Assembly: GCA_013002885.1 (NCBI GenBank)
Contig: JABDLS010000051.1
Coordinates: 1-64,000, forward strand
Source: Gemmatimonadota bacterium
GTDB taxonomy: Bacteria > Gemmatimonadota > Gemmatimonadetes > Longimicrobiales > Gaopeijiaceae
Direction: 5' to 3'
DNA: 64,000 bases
Below are positions 1-9,560 of this stretch, piece by piece. The notes below the pieces were generated by a model that saw nothing but the letters and a program-made list of their open reading frames with translations, was not told where the DNA came from and ran no database searches. The stretch's first letter is position 1; each line of letters opens with the position of its first letter. The translations under genes were made by a program, and so were the position numbers.

Positions 1-1145
1 GCCGCGCTGACGAAGACGAAGACCGCCGCTAGAGCGTCGGCGGAGTTGAAGTCCTCGTCCATAGCACTGCGGAAGTCGGACACCATCGTCTCTGCCAACG
101 CGGGGAGCCGTGAAGCGGTCGCCGCGTCGTCCGTCGTCAACCCTTCCAACCGGGCTTCGAAGTTCAGCAGACGCTGCACGGCCGCCTGAGACGCCTCGAG
201 GCCCGACCGGGTGAAGTTCAGATCGCCCCGGTAGTGGGAGGAGATGAGGAGGTGGCGGATGGCGGCGGGATCGTGGCCTTCCTCGAGGAGCTCCCGGACA
301 CGAATGAAGTTGCCCAGGGACTTGGACATCTTCTTGCCTTCCACGAAGAGGTGCTTCACGTGGAGCCAGTTTCGGACGAACGGCTTCCCCGTGGCGCCCT
401 CCGACTGGGCGATTTCGTTCTCGTGATGCGGGAAGACCAGGTCCTCGCCACCGAGGTGCATGTCGAGGGTCTCCCCGAGTTCGACGGTGCTCATGACAGA
501 GCACTCGAGGTGCCACCCAGGCCTCCCCCTCCCCCACGGCGAATCCCACGCGGCGCCGACCTCCTCGTCTTTCTCCGTCGCAGCCTTCCAGAGCGCGAAG
601 TCCCGAACGTCGTCCTTCTGGTACTCGTCCTGAGACACGCGTGCGCCCGACTTCAAAGTGGACGGATCGATGCCCTTGAGCTTGCCGTATTCCGGGAAGC
701 TCGAGATGGAGTAGTAGACGGCGCCGTCGGCGGCGGCGTAGGCATGGCCGCGCTCGACGAGTCGGCCGATGAAGGCGACCATCTGGTCGATGTAGTCCGT
801 CGCTCGGGGATAGATGTCCGCCGGCCGGATCCCCAGGGTGGCGCAGTCTGCGAGGAAAACCTCGCCGAAGGGCGCGGTGTGTTCACCGATGGAACTCCCG
901 GCTTCGTAGGCCGCATCAATGACCTTGTCGTCGACGTCGGTGAGGTTCATGACGAAGTCGACGTCGTAGCCGCTCCACTCGAGATGACGGTGGACGAGGT
1001 CGAAGAAGACGAAGGCCCTGAAGTTCCCGATGTGGGCGTGGCTGTAGATCGTCGGACCGCAGGCGTAGACCTTCGCTTTTCCGTCTTCGAGCGGAACGAA
1101 CGGCTCGACGGCTCGCGTGGCGGTGTTTCGGACCTTCAATGACAT
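1..1145 (-). CDS. cysS: Cysteinyl-tRNA synthetase (C-terminal end runs off the window)
   Basis: Hand translation of the minus strand from ATG at 1145: MSLKVRNTATRAVEPFVPLEDGKAKVYACGPTIYSHAHIGNFRAFVFFDLV..., with HHENEIAQSEGATGKPFVRNWLHV and KMSKSLGN. Missing from the ORF track because it has no stop inside the window. Confidence 0.95.
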   Translation of the reverse strand, partial: MSLKVRNTATRAVEPFVPLEDGKAKVYACGPTIYSHAHIGNFRAFVFFDLVHRHLEWSGYDVDFVMNLTDVDDKVIDAAYEAGSSIGEHTAPFGEVFLADCATLGIRPADIYPRATDYIDQMVAFIGRLVERGHAYAAADGAVYYSISSFPEYGKLKGIDPSTLKSGARVSQDEYQKDDVRDFALWKAATEKDEEVGAAWDSPWGRGRPGWHLECSVMSTVELGETLDMHLGGEDLVFPHHENEIAQSEGATGKPFVRNWLHVKHLFVEGKKMSKSLGNFIRVRELLEEGHDPAAIRHLLISSHYRGDLNFTRSGLEASQAAVQRLLNFEARLEGLTTDDAATASRLPALAETMVSDFRSAMDEDFNSADALAAVFVFVSA

Positions 1146-1164
1146 GGACTCGCGGTGTGCAGGT

Positions 1165-1878
1165 TCACGTGCGGGCGGCATCTGCCGACCGGATCTCTTC
1201 CATGACCGACGCCAGGGCGGCTGCTGGATCGGGGGCCTGGGTGATGGGCCGTCCGATGACCAGGTAGTCCGAGCCGGCCCGCACGGCGTCGGCCGGTGTG
1301 CTGACACGGTCCTGGTCGTCTGCGCTCGAGCCCGCAGGCCGGATCCCCGGCGTGACGATGAGGAAGTCGTCTCCGAAGTGGCTGCGGAGCCAGGAAGCCT
1401 CCAGAGCCGACGCGACGACTCCGTTCACGCCGGCACCGTGCGCGATGCGAGCCAGGCGGCCCACCTCCTCTCGAACGGAGCGGATCTCCCGATCCCAGAC
1501 CGTTCCCATTTCGTCGGGACTCAGCGACGTGAGCACGGTGACGGCGAGGAGGGCCAAGTCGCCTGAGCGTGCCCTTGCCGCGGCCTCCAGCATGGTGGGG
1601 CCTCCGGCTGCGTGGACTGTGAGGAGCTCCACCCCGAGGTCCGAAGCCACCGACACCGCTCGCGCCACCGTGGTGGGGATGTCGTGGAGCTTGAGATCGA
1701 GAAAGACGCGCTTGTCGCGTCGGACGAGCTCCTCCACGACGGCCGGACCGGACCGGGTGTAGAGCTCGAGGCCCACCTTGTAGAAGGTCGCCTGTGTGCC
1801 GAGGCGATCCACCAGCGTGAGGGCCTCCGTCGTCGTAGGCACGTCCAGAGGAATGATGACGCGGCTGACTCGGCTCAT
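1165..1878 (-). CDS. pyrF: Orotidine-5'-phosphate decarboxylase
   Basis: MSRVSRVIIPLDVPTTTEALTLVDRL...KVGLELYTRSGP..FLDLKLHDIPTTVARA...TPGIRP. Start trimmed from ORF 1165..2562 to ATG at 1878, overlapping the pyrD stop as ATGA. Confidence 0.95.
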   Translation of the reverse strand: MSRVSRVIIPLDVPTTTEALTLVDRLGTQATFYKVGLELYTRSGPAVVEELVRRDKRVFLDLKLHDIPTTVARAVSVASDLGVELLTVHAAGGPTMLEAAARARSGDLALLAVTVLTSLSPDEMGTVWDREIRSVREEVGRLARIAHGAGVNGVVASALEASWLRSHFGDDFLIVTPGIRPAGSSADDQDRVSTPADAVRAGSDYLVIGRPITQAPDPAAALASVMEEIRSADAART

Positions 1879-2819
1879 GCGTGAACGCCCGAGCTCGGGT
1901 TCGCCGTCTCGTTCGCGCCGACGAGCCCCTCCCAACTCGGCACTCCGTGGCGCCGACCCCAACGTTGAAGACCGCGTACCAGATCCGTGGCCGCACGAGG
2001 CGCCGCGAAGGTGGCGGTACCGAGTTGCACCAACTGGGCCCCGGCCCGCGCGTACGCCACCGCGTCCGCCGGCCCGAACACACCTCCGACGCCCAGAATG
2101 GGCACGTCTGTCACCGCCCGGGCCTGCCCCACGGCCCGGAGGCCAGACGGCCTGAGCGAAGGCCCACTCATGCCGCCGGCACCCGCGCCGAGTTCGGCTT
2201 CTCCGGAAGCGGCATCGAGCAACACTCCAGGAAGCGTGTTCGTGAGCGTGAGCGCGTCTGCACCGGCGTCGACCGCCCGACGGACGGTCCCCGGGAGATC
2301 GGGGTCGTTGGGAGCCAGCTTCGCGGCGAGCAGTCGAGACGTTCGCCGCCGGCACCCGTCGACGATCTCTGCCACCGCGTCCGGGTCCAGCGCGAAGGGT
2401 GCCCCGTCCCGGCGCGCATCGTTGGGACACGAGAGGTTGAGCTCGAACCCGATGAAGCCGTCGCAGTCGTCGAGCCGTTCGATGAGCGCGTGGAACTCGG
2501 CGACGGTGTGCCCCGCGACGCTGACCAGAACCTTGGCCCGCCTGATATTTCGGGCGATCCACGGGAGCTTGTCACGGATGGCGCCTTCGACGCCGGGGTT
2601 GGCGAGGCCGATGGAGTTGAGCATTCCTCCCGAGAATTCGGTGACTCTGGGAGCCGGATTGCCCAGGCGCTCTTCGAGGGTGATCGACTTGGTCACGAAG
2701 CCGCCCAAAGCGTCGAGATCGAGAACGTCCTCCAGCTCCTTACCGAAGCCGCACGTGCCGGCGGCGAGGAGAACTGGATTCTGGAAGTCCTCCCCGAGAA
2801 GTCGCATGGAGAGCTTCAC
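1875..2819 (-). CDS. pyrD: Dihydroorotate dehydrogenase, class 1B-like
   Basis: FQNPVLLAAGTCGFGKELE, GFELNLSCPN, LTLTNTLPG, GVGGVFGPADAVAYARAGAQLVQLGTA; Cys in NLSCPN is typical of class 1B. GTG start at 2819. Confidence 0.92.
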   Translation of the reverse strand: MKLSMRLLGEDFQNPVLLAAGTCGFGKELEDVLDLDALGGFVTKSITLEERLGNPAPRVTEFSGGMLNSIGLANPGVEGAIRDKLPWIARNIRRAKVLVSVAGHTVAEFHALIERLDDCDGFIGFELNLSCPNDARRDGAPFALDPDAVAEIVDGCRRRTSRLLAAKLAPNDPDLPGTVRRAVDAGADALTLTNTLPGVLLDAASGEAELGAGAGGMSGPSLRPSGLRAVGQARAVTDVPILGVGGVFGPADAVAYARAGAQLVQLGTATFAAPRAATDLVRGLQRWGRRHGVPSWEGLVGANETANPSSGVHA

Positions 2820-4147
2820 TCTCGAGCCAACTCGTCCAACCGCACCTCCAACTCCTCTTCCAGGGCCTCGAACCCCGCGGCCGCGTCACCGAGGGCGGCC
2901 AGAACGTAAGGGTTGTCGCGGAAGGCCTCCAGTCGCCCGAGAAGCCATGCCCGATCCCCGGCCAATTCGGTCAGCTCCAACGCGGCGAGCAGGGCCTTCG
3001 CCTTCCAGGGCTCGTCGTGGGGTCCGTCGGCGTATGCCAGCATGAGCCCTCGCGCCACGTGATTCGCACCGAGGCGGTCGCGGGCTACCTCCCCTGCAGC
3101 GAAGAGACCTATGGGGTCGTCGAGACCGGCGTTGGCGTAGTCATCGACCTGGGCGAGGTCGGCGAGGAGAGCGGCGACCCGGTCGTCTGCGCCCGCGGGC
3201 AGGAGGACGGCCCGGACCTGAGCCAGCTGCTGGAGGTCGAAGGCCCGTGCGAAGCGCCAACTCGCCAGCAGGATTCGGGCGTCGGCCGCCGTGAGGCCAA
3301 GCCCCGACGCCACCCTCTCGGCCTGCTGCCGCGCCGACGCCGTGTCACCTGCCTCGTGGAGGAGCGCTGCGCGGCGGAGGGACACCCGTCCACGCGCGGC
3401 ACGGTCCCAGGCAGCGTCTTCGACGTCATCGAGCAGCTCGGCGGCTTCGGCCGCGCTCCACGCGTGACGAGCCTCGGCCGTGAGGGCGACGATCGAATCA
3501 GTCCGAGTACCCGCCTCCCGATGGGAAAAGAGCCGTTGCATGGCTCGCCGGCCGCCTTCCCTGTCGCCTTGGACGACACTCCACCGCAGGGCCGTCAGGC
3601 CCGCGACCGTGCGAAGCCCGGGCGCGATATCGGCGGCACGGTCCAGGTCCCACCACCCGTGCTCGACCAAGGACCGCTCCAGGAAGATCCCCCCTCTCAG
3701 GAGATGAGCCTCCGCGGCCGCTCGATCCGACAGGTCACCGTCGAGCGCGGCGTTGAGGCGTTCCAGGGCCCGACCCCTATCGCCCATCTCCAGGGCGACT
3801 GCGGCGAAGTACACCTCCAGATCGCGCCTTGCCTCGCAGGATCCCTCGGTACGACCGGCACGTTCGAACGCCGCTCGGGCAGCCCGGAGATCGCCGAGGC
3901 GAAGCTGGGACCGACCGAGGAGAACGAGCGCATCGCACGCCCACTCGCTCTCCGGTCGGGCGCGGTAGGCTTCACCGGTCTTCCGAACCACCTCCGTGAA
4001 CTGGGCACGGGAAAGTGAGTCGCGCCCGCCTTGCCGGTACTCCTCGCCCACATCGAACAGGCGCTGGGCGTTGTGAATGACGTTGTGGTAGGCGCACGCA
4101 GTGACCAGGGGCAGGCACACCAGCGCCACCAGTCGGGTTCGCCTCAA
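2816..4147 (-). CDS. TPR-like putative lipoprotein of unknown function
   Basis: Probable TTG start at 4147 gives LRRTRLVALVCLPLVTACAYHNVIHNAQRLFDVGEEYRQGG (lipobox-like LVTAC), followed by alpha-helical repeat-like sequence. The ORF track start at 4426 is too long. Confidence 0.7.
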   Translation of the reverse strand: MRRTRLVALVCLPLVTACAYHNVIHNAQRLFDVGEEYRQGGRDSLSRAQFTEVVRKTGEAYRARPESEWACDALVLLGRSQLRLGDLRAARAAFERAGRTEGSCEARRDLEVYFAAVALEMGDRGRALERLNAALDGDLSDRAAAEAHLLRGGIFLERSLVEHGWWDLDRAADIAPGLRTVAGLTALRWSVVQGDREGGRRAMQRLFSHREAGTRTDSIVALTAEARHAWSAAEAAELLDDVEDAAWDRAARGRVSLRRAALLHEAGDTASARQQAERVASGLGLTAADARILLASWRFARAFDLQQLAQVRAVLLPAGADDRVAALLADLAQVDDYANAGLDDPIGLFAAGEVARDRLGANHVARGLMLAYADGPHDEPWKAKALLAALELTELAGDRAWLLGRLEAFRDNPYVLAALGDAAAGFEALEEELEVRLDELARE

Positions 4148-5481
4148 CGCTCCTCCCGGTCGCTCCCGAGACCATTCCCCGGGGGATACCGCTCGAAAAA
4201 GCGTTCCACCGCGTCGGCGATGGCAGCGGCGGCATCTCGGTGAAAACCCCCCGTCCCCATCAGTCGGCCTTCGGTGGAGTTGGAGAGATACCCGAGCTCG
4301 ACGAGGACGGAGGGCATGAGAGCATTGGTAAGCACGGCCAGCACGCCTTGCTTCACGCCTCGGTTCGGGCCTGGGTGGACGTCGTCCAACTCGTCCTGAA
4401 CCAACGACGCCAGATCCTCGGACCAATGAGCGTGTTCGTAGTTCTTGAGGTCCCGCAGAATGAAATCGATGTCTGCCACCGACTCCTCGTCGACGTTCTG
4501 CGGATTCATGGTTATGGACGCGTTCTCGATGGCCGAGACCCTTCGCTCATGCTCCGTGCGCGCATCGGAGAGGAAGTAGGTCTCGAAGCCGCGAGCCTCC
4601 CGACGAGCCGGGAAGGAGTTGGCGTGAATCGAGACGAAGATGCCGGGGCGCTCCCCCTTGATGTCCGTCGCGATGAGCCCCCGCTCCCAGACATCCACGA
4701 ACGTGTCGTCGTCACGGATGAGGTGGACCTCCAGGTCCGGGTTCCTCCGCAGCACCTCGGCGACGCGCAGTCCGACCTCGAGGGCGACATTCTTCTCACG
4801 AATGCCGTCAGGTCCGAGGGCACCCGGGTCCACACCGCCGTGCCCGGGGTCGATGACGACGACCCGAACTCCATCATAAGGCGACGGTCCCGCCTCTCGG
4901 ACCTCGTCGGCCGACATCGGTCCGTCCTCCATACCCCCTCCGGAGGATACCGGTGAGAGAGGCTCTGATCCGCCGGCCGTTGGCCTCAGTTCGTCGAGGC
5001 GGTCCAGTTCCTCGCCGATGAGGCTGATGTCCCCCGCCCGGAGGAGAGAACGATCGCCCGAGTAGTCGTAGAGCCCGGGAAGCCGTCGAGGAAGGAAGTC
5101 GGTGAGGAGTTGGAGGGGGACGAAGAGGTTCGAGCCCGCCCTGTATGGGGCGTCCGTAAACTGGAGAACGAGACCGTCCCATCGGAAGAAGGGCGAGCCG
5201 ACCTGTAGGCTCACCGCCATCTCACCCGCGGCGGAAATCGTCACCCCCGAGCCCTCGGCAATCACGGTCCATCCGAGATCGGACAGGACCGAGATGGGGA
5301 CGGCCGCGTATCCGCGATCAATGAGAACGGAGACCCGGGACGTCGAACCGTCCTCCCGCTGGATGTCCAGGCGAGGCTGAGACTGGGCGGCTCCGACGCG
5401 AGGGGTCGCGGCGGTGAGCACCACGGCGACCAGGGCGAGCCTCGAGAGGTGGCGCCCAGGCCGGGGGCTCGGTTCGGTCAC
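4144..5481 (-). CDS. N-acetylmuramoyl-L-alanine amidase (Amidase_3/AmiC-like)
   Basis: VVIDPGHGGVDPGALGPDGIREKNVALEVGLRVAEVL..LIRDDDTFVDVWERGLIATDIKGERPGIFVSIHANSF...VLVELGYLSNSTEGRLM; N-terminal copper-amine-oxidase-like/AMIN-type region. Confidence 0.9.
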   Translation of the reverse strand: MTEPSPRPGRHLSRLALVAVVLTAATPRVGAAQSQPRLDIQREDGSTSRVSVLIDRGYAAVPISVLSDLGWTVIAEGSGVTISAAGEMAVSLQVGSPFFRWDGLVLQFTDAPYRAGSNLFVPLQLLTDFLPRRLPGLYDYSGDRSLLRAGDISLIGEELDRLDELRPTAGGSEPLSPVSSGGGMEDGPMSADEVREAGPSPYDGVRVVVIDPGHGGVDPGALGPDGIREKNVALEVGLRVAEVLRRNPDLEVHLIRDDDTFVDVWERGLIATDIKGERPGIFVSIHANSFPARREARGFETYFLSDARTEHERRVSAIENASITMNPQNVDEESVADIDFILRDLKNYEHAHWSEDLASLVQDELDDVHPGPNRGVKQGVLAVLTNALMPSVLVELGYLSNSTEGRLMGTGGFHRDAAAAIADAVERFFERYPPGNGLGSDREER

Positions 5482-5939
5482 GAGTACTCCCCCATAGCCC
5501 GCTCGGCCTCCCGTTCCTGCTGTTTCCGCTTCAGGGACTCCCTCTTGTCATGGAGCTTCTTGCCGCGCCCGACGGCGAGGAGGACCTTGGCGTACCCACC
5601 TCGGAAGTAGATCTCGAGAGGAACGAGGGTCAGCCCCTTCTCCTCTGTCTGGACGGCGAGCTCGCGGATCTGGTTGCGATGAAGAAGAAGGCGTCGCGGC
5701 CGCACCGGATCTTCGTTGAACCGGTTGGCCTGCTCGTAGGGACTGATGTGGAGGCTGTGGAGCCACACCTCCCGTCCGTCTACCCTCGCGAAGGAATCCT
5801 GGAAAGCCATGGCGCCATCCCGGAGCGATTTGACCTCCGGACCCCTGAGCTCCATCCCGGCCTCGACCGTCTCGAGGATCTCGTACTCGTGGCGCGCTTT
5901 CCGATTCCGGGCAACGACTTTCCGCGCATCCTCGCTCAC
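5478..5939 (-). CDS. smpB: SsrA-binding protein SmpB
   Basis: VVARNRKARHEYEILETVEAGMELRGPEVKSLRDGAMAFQDSFARVDGREVWLHSLHISPYEQANRFNEDPVRPRRLLLHRNQI. GTG start at 5939 overlaps the upstream stop. Confidence 0.96.
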   Translation of the reverse strand: MSEDARKVVARNRKARHEYEILETVEAGMELRGPEVKSLRDGAMAFQDSFARVDGREVWLHSLHISPYEQANRFNEDPVRPRRLLLHRNQIRELAVQTEEKGLTLVPLEIYFRGGYAKVLLAVGRGKKLHDKRESLKRKQQEREAERAMGEYS

Positions 5940-6772
5940 CCTTCGAATGTCTCCACGCCGACCCGACTCGCCTTTCTCATGTTCGCCACCTGAGCGACTT
6001 CTCCGCCCAGGATAAACACTAGCGATTCGTAATAGATCCAGAAGAAGAAGACGCCCACAGTGGCCAGATTCCCCAGCGTGGTGCGGAAATTCGCGATGTC
6101 GGTCACGTACCACGAGAAGGCGAATTTCAGCGACTCGTGCGCCACCGCCGCGAAGGTCGCCGCGACGACTGCCGTGCGGAACGGAATGGGTCGGTAGGGC
6201 ACGTACCGATAAAGGAGGAAGAGGAGCGTCCAGATCGACAGGAACGAGATGCTGTAGCCCAGGAAGCGGTCCATGATGGAGAGGGCCGAGCCCTGAATGC
6301 CGAGGAAGGAAACCCCGTAATCGACCGTCGAGGTGATGAGGACCGTGGCCGTGAGGTTCAGGGTCAGGAGAACGATCCCGATCATCACCGCCGCGACATC
6401 GAAGAGCTTGCCGTGCAGCGGGTTTCGCTTGGCCCCGATGTCGAAGGTCTCCCGGAGTCCGACCCGTAGAGAGGCAGCCAGACGCGTAGCGATCCAGAGG
6501 AGGAAGATCGAGCCGGCGATGGTGAAGCCGGTACGCCCGTCCAGTAGTGACTGGACGAGGGACTCCACCAGCAACGTGATCTCGCCCTCTGCTCCCTGGG
6601 GAAGGTTGTCCGTCAGGAGGCCGACCACGAAACGGGTAGGATCTCCGAAGCTGGGTAGCACGAAGCCGGCGATCCCGATCCCCAGGAGCACCAGGGGGAA
6701 GATGGCCAGGATGAGGTTGAAGGCGACGGCGCCGGCGAGGAAGAAGACCTCGTCGTCATCGCACTTCTCCAC
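5936..6772 (-). CDS. YihY/BrkB family inner-membrane protein
   Basis: FFLAGAVAFNLILAIFPLVLLGIGIAGF, multiple TM segments, RYVPYRPIPFRTAVVAATFAAVAHESLKFAFSWYV, FFFWIYYESLVFILGGEVAQV. Confidence 0.9.
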   Translation of the reverse strand: MEKCDDDEVFFLAGAVAFNLILAIFPLVLLGIGIAGFVLPSFGDPTRFVVGLLTDNLPQGAEGEITLLVESLVQSLLDGRTGFTIAGSIFLLWIATRLAASLRVGLRETFDIGAKRNPLHGKLFDVAAVMIGIVLLTLNLTATVLITSTVDYGVSFLGIQGSALSIMDRFLGYSISFLSIWTLLFLLYRYVPYRPIPFRTAVVAATFAAVAHESLKFAFSWYVTDIANFRTTLGNLATVGVFFFWIYYESLVFILGGEVAQVANMRKASRVGVETFEG

Positions 6773-6831
6773 CAGTCGCCGGCCGAACTCCCGCAGTCGG
6801 TGCCCGAGCCGATGGTGCCTGGGCTTCGAGG

Positions 6832-7248
6832 TCAGTCTTCGGGCTCTTCGGCTCCCGCGGCGACCGTCTCACGCGCGGCGGAGACACCCGCGCGGTACGC
6901 CGCCTTGGACCGCTCCAGCTTCTGCTCCAGATCGGTGCGAGCTTCCGTCGCCGCCTCACGACCAGCGGTCACGGCGTCGCGCACCTCGTCGTAACGACTC
7001 TGTACACCCTCGCGGGCCTCATCGAGCCGCTCTTCGAGCTGCTTTTGAGCCTCCCTGACTCGCTCCTCGGCCGCGATCCGCAGCTTACGAGCCTGTTCCT
7101 TCAACTCTTCCTGCGTCTCTTCCCCGCTCTTCGGGGCAAGGAGCAGCGCTACTCCGGCGCCCACCAGGGCACCGAGGACGAACGATCCGACGCCGCCCGA
7201 ACGGTCTCGTTCGATGACGATGTATGGCACTTCGTCGTGGTCTCTCAT
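6832..7248 (-). CDS. YtxH domain-containing protein
   Basis: MRDHDEVPYIVIERDRSGGVGSFVLGALVGAGVALLLAPKSGEETQEELKEQARKLRIAAEERV: glycine-rich TM followed by LLLAPKSG and a long charged helix. Confidence 0.85.
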   Translation of the reverse strand: MRDHDEVPYIVIERDRSGGVGSFVLGALVGAGVALLLAPKSGEETQEELKEQARKLRIAAEERVREAQKQLEERLDEAREGVQSRYDEVRDAVTAGREAATEARTDLEQKLERSKAAYRAGVSAARETVAAGAEEPED

Positions 7249-7372
7249 CTGTCTCTCCCGTGAAGAAGGTTCGAAGCACGGGTCCGCCCACAAAGATAAC
7301 CAGTCGCCTGAACTCCAGCACGGCCGGTCTGCGGGCGACCCGACATGGCGCTCGAAACCCTGGTCGCGGCGC

Positions 7373-8761
7373 CTAGAGCACCCACCGCGGGTCGACCTCC
7401 GCCAGTTCCGGCCGCTCGAAGCCTTCGCGCCCCATGAGGCCGTACGTCAGGCGCTTGCCCAACTCCACTCCAGGCTGGTCGAGAGGATTCACGTCGTACA
7501 ACGCCCCCGCGTACACCGTGGCGATCTGAAATAGCATGAAGAGCTGGCCGAGGGCTTCTTCGTCCACCCGCGGTAGGTGGAGGGTGGCGTTGGGCCGCCC
7601 CCGCAGCCGCAGCGCTTCGGCGCTGGCTGCCCGCTCGGCGTCGAGAAGCTCCTCCAGTGTGTGACCTCCCAGGTAGGCGATAGAGACGATGCCGGGATGG
7701 CGATCGGGAATCTCCATGCTGGTCCCTACGTCGTCGACGCCGACGAAGACCACCACCTTGTCCCTCGGACCTTCCATGAAGAGCTGCATGAGGGAGTGCT
7801 GGTCCGTGGCGCCGATGGAGGCCAGCGGAGTGGGACCGGTTTCTGCCTTCTCGCCGGAGCGCGTCGCGGCCTTCCCGAGGCTCTCCGCCCAGAGTTGTTG
7901 GAACCACAGGGCTACGGGCCGCAGACGGTCCGAGTAGGGCATGAGGACGTGGATGCCCTGCCCCATCGCCGTGTCGGCATGGTGGAGTAGGGTCCCGAGC
8001 ATGCCTGCCGGATTGTCGGTGAGCTCGTCGGTAGCGCAGCGCTCGACCATGTCGGCAGCTCCGGCAAGGAGCGCGCGTGGATCAACACCACAGACCGCTG
8101 CAGGCAGGAGACCCACCGGAGACAGGACGGAAAAGCGCCCGCCGACATTCTCCGGAACGGGGAGCATCGGGATGTCCTCGGCGTCGCCGATCTGGCGAAG
8201 GGCACCTGCGGCCGGATCCGTCGTGAACAGAAAATGCCCACGGGCTTTGTCCGCTCCCACCGCCGCTTCGATCCAACCACGGGCCACCAGATACTGGGCC
8301 ATGGTCTCCGCAGTCGCCCCCGACTTGGAGACGACGTTGAACATGGTCTGCCTCGGCTCGAGGCGATCCAGAAGAGCGGCCAACGTCACCGGATCGGGAT
8401 TGTCGACGACGTGGAGCCGTGGAAAGTGGTCCCGGCTCTCTTCGGAGCGATCGTTCCATCCAGGGCCCAGGAGTGCCTCCTTCAAGGAGACGGCCCCGAG
8501 GCCGGACCCCCCGATGCCAAGCACCACGACGTCCTGGAACCACTGACCAAACCCGTCGGCGAGTTCGACGACACGGTCCACGTTCTCCGCGGAGAACGGC
8601 AGGTCGTAGAAGCCGAGGACACCCGTCCCTCGCAACTCCTCGACCTCGGCATGAGCCGTCCGGAATCGGTCGGCAAGAACACCTTCGAGGAGGGCCTCAT
8701 CGACGCCCCCTTCCAGTCGGGACGCCAGGAGGTTTCCAAAGTCGAATCGAATGCGTTTCAT
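7373..8761 (-). CDS. pgi: Glucose-6-phosphate isomerase
   Basis: VVLGIGGSGLGAVSLKEALLGPGW, NVVSKSGATAETMAQYLVARGWI, GGRFSVLSPVGLLPAAV, TDQHSLMQLFMEGPRDKVVVF, NPLDQPGVELGKRL. Confidence 0.95.
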   Translation of the reverse strand: MKRIRFDFGNLLASRLEGGVDEALLEGVLADRFRTAHAEVEELRGTGVLGFYDLPFSAENVDRVVELADGFGQWFQDVVVLGIGGSGLGAVSLKEALLGPGWNDRSEESRDHFPRLHVVDNPDPVTLAALLDRLEPRQTMFNVVSKSGATAETMAQYLVARGWIEAAVGADKARGHFLFTTDPAAGALRQIGDAEDIPMLPVPENVGGRFSVLSPVGLLPAAVCGVDPRALLAGAADMVERCATDELTDNPAGMLGTLLHHADTAMGQGIHVLMPYSDRLRPVALWFQQLWAESLGKAATRSGEKAETGPTPLASIGATDQHSLMQLFMEGPRDKVVVFVGVDDVGTSMEIPDRHPGIVSIAYLGGHTLEELLDAERAASAEALRLRGRPNATLHLPRVDEEALGQLFMLFQIATVYAGALYDVNPLDQPGVELGKRLTYGLMGREGFERPELAEVDPRWVL

Positions 8762-9540
8762 GAAGCTACCTCGACAACGAGTCCGTCGTACGCTGGGAAT
8801 ACGCCTTCAGGGAGGCGCTGAATCAGTTCACGGTGCGTCACGCGGTGGGTTAGGTGAGTGAGATATGTCGCCCTGGCGCCCACGTCCCGGGCCGCCGCCA
8901 CCGCTTCTTCGATGTTGAAGTGGGACCCATGGGGCTTTTCGAACCAAAGGGCGTTGAGGACCAACACGTCCACCCCGCGGAGTCGTTCCACCGCCTCGGG
9001 GGGGAGTGACTTGGCGTCGGTGACGTAGCCGAGCCCCCCCACGCGGAAACCGTACGCGTTGACGCGGCCGTGAGGAACCTGGACGGGTCGAAAGGAGCGC
9101 CCCACGATGGGCACTTCGTCGTCGGCACCGAACCCCTGGAGCCGAACCTTCGGCTTCGAGCTACCGGCTGGCGGCTCGATGGCATCGTCGAAGATGTATT
9201 CGAAGTGCCGCTGCATGACGGGTCGGTACTCGTGGGCAACGTAGGCGGGCATGCTGCCTCGCCCTCGGACATTGAAGACGCGCACGTCGTCGATACCGTG
9301 AATATGGTCGGCATGGACGTGGGTGAACCACACCGCGTCGACCGACCCGATGCCGGCCCGCAGAAGCTGGAGTCGAAGCTCGGGCGGAGTATCCACGAGA
9401 AGGCGCCCGTCGGCCGTCTCCACGACGGCCCCGTGGCGGGTCCGATGGTCCCGGGGATCGTCCGAGGTGCACGTCCGGCAGTCGCATCCCACGACGGGGA
9501 CACCGAAGGAGGTTCCGGTTCCGAGAAAAGTGAGCCTCAC
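8758..9540 (-). CDS. MBL-fold metallohydrolase (PhnP-like)
   Basis: GTG start at 9540: MRLTFLGTGTSFGVPVVGCDCRTCTSDDPRDHRTRHGAVVE...WFTHVHADHIHGIDDVRVFN...THLTHRVTHRE. Confidence 0.88.
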   Translation of the reverse strand: MRLTFLGTGTSFGVPVVGCDCRTCTSDDPRDHRTRHGAVVETADGRLLVDTPPELRLQLLRAGIGSVDAVWFTHVHADHIHGIDDVRVFNVRGRGSMPAYVAHEYRPVMQRHFEYIFDDAIEPPAGSSKPKVRLQGFGADDEVPIVGRSFRPVQVPHGRVNAYGFRVGGLGYVTDAKSLPPEAVERLRGVDVLVLNALWFEKPHGSHFNIEEAVAAARDVGARATYLTHLTHRVTHRELIQRLPEGVFPAYDGLVVEVAS

Positions 9541-9560
9541 GGTCGTCCCCTCCTCACCGC

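Noticed and set aside
234-1142. 302-aa plus-strand ORF at the left edge
   Set aside because: Antisense to cysS, which was recovered by hand translation of the minus strand.
1165-2562. 465-aa extended form of pyrF
   Set aside because: The N-terminal extension is the pyrD region read in another frame; the conserved pyrF start is at 1878.
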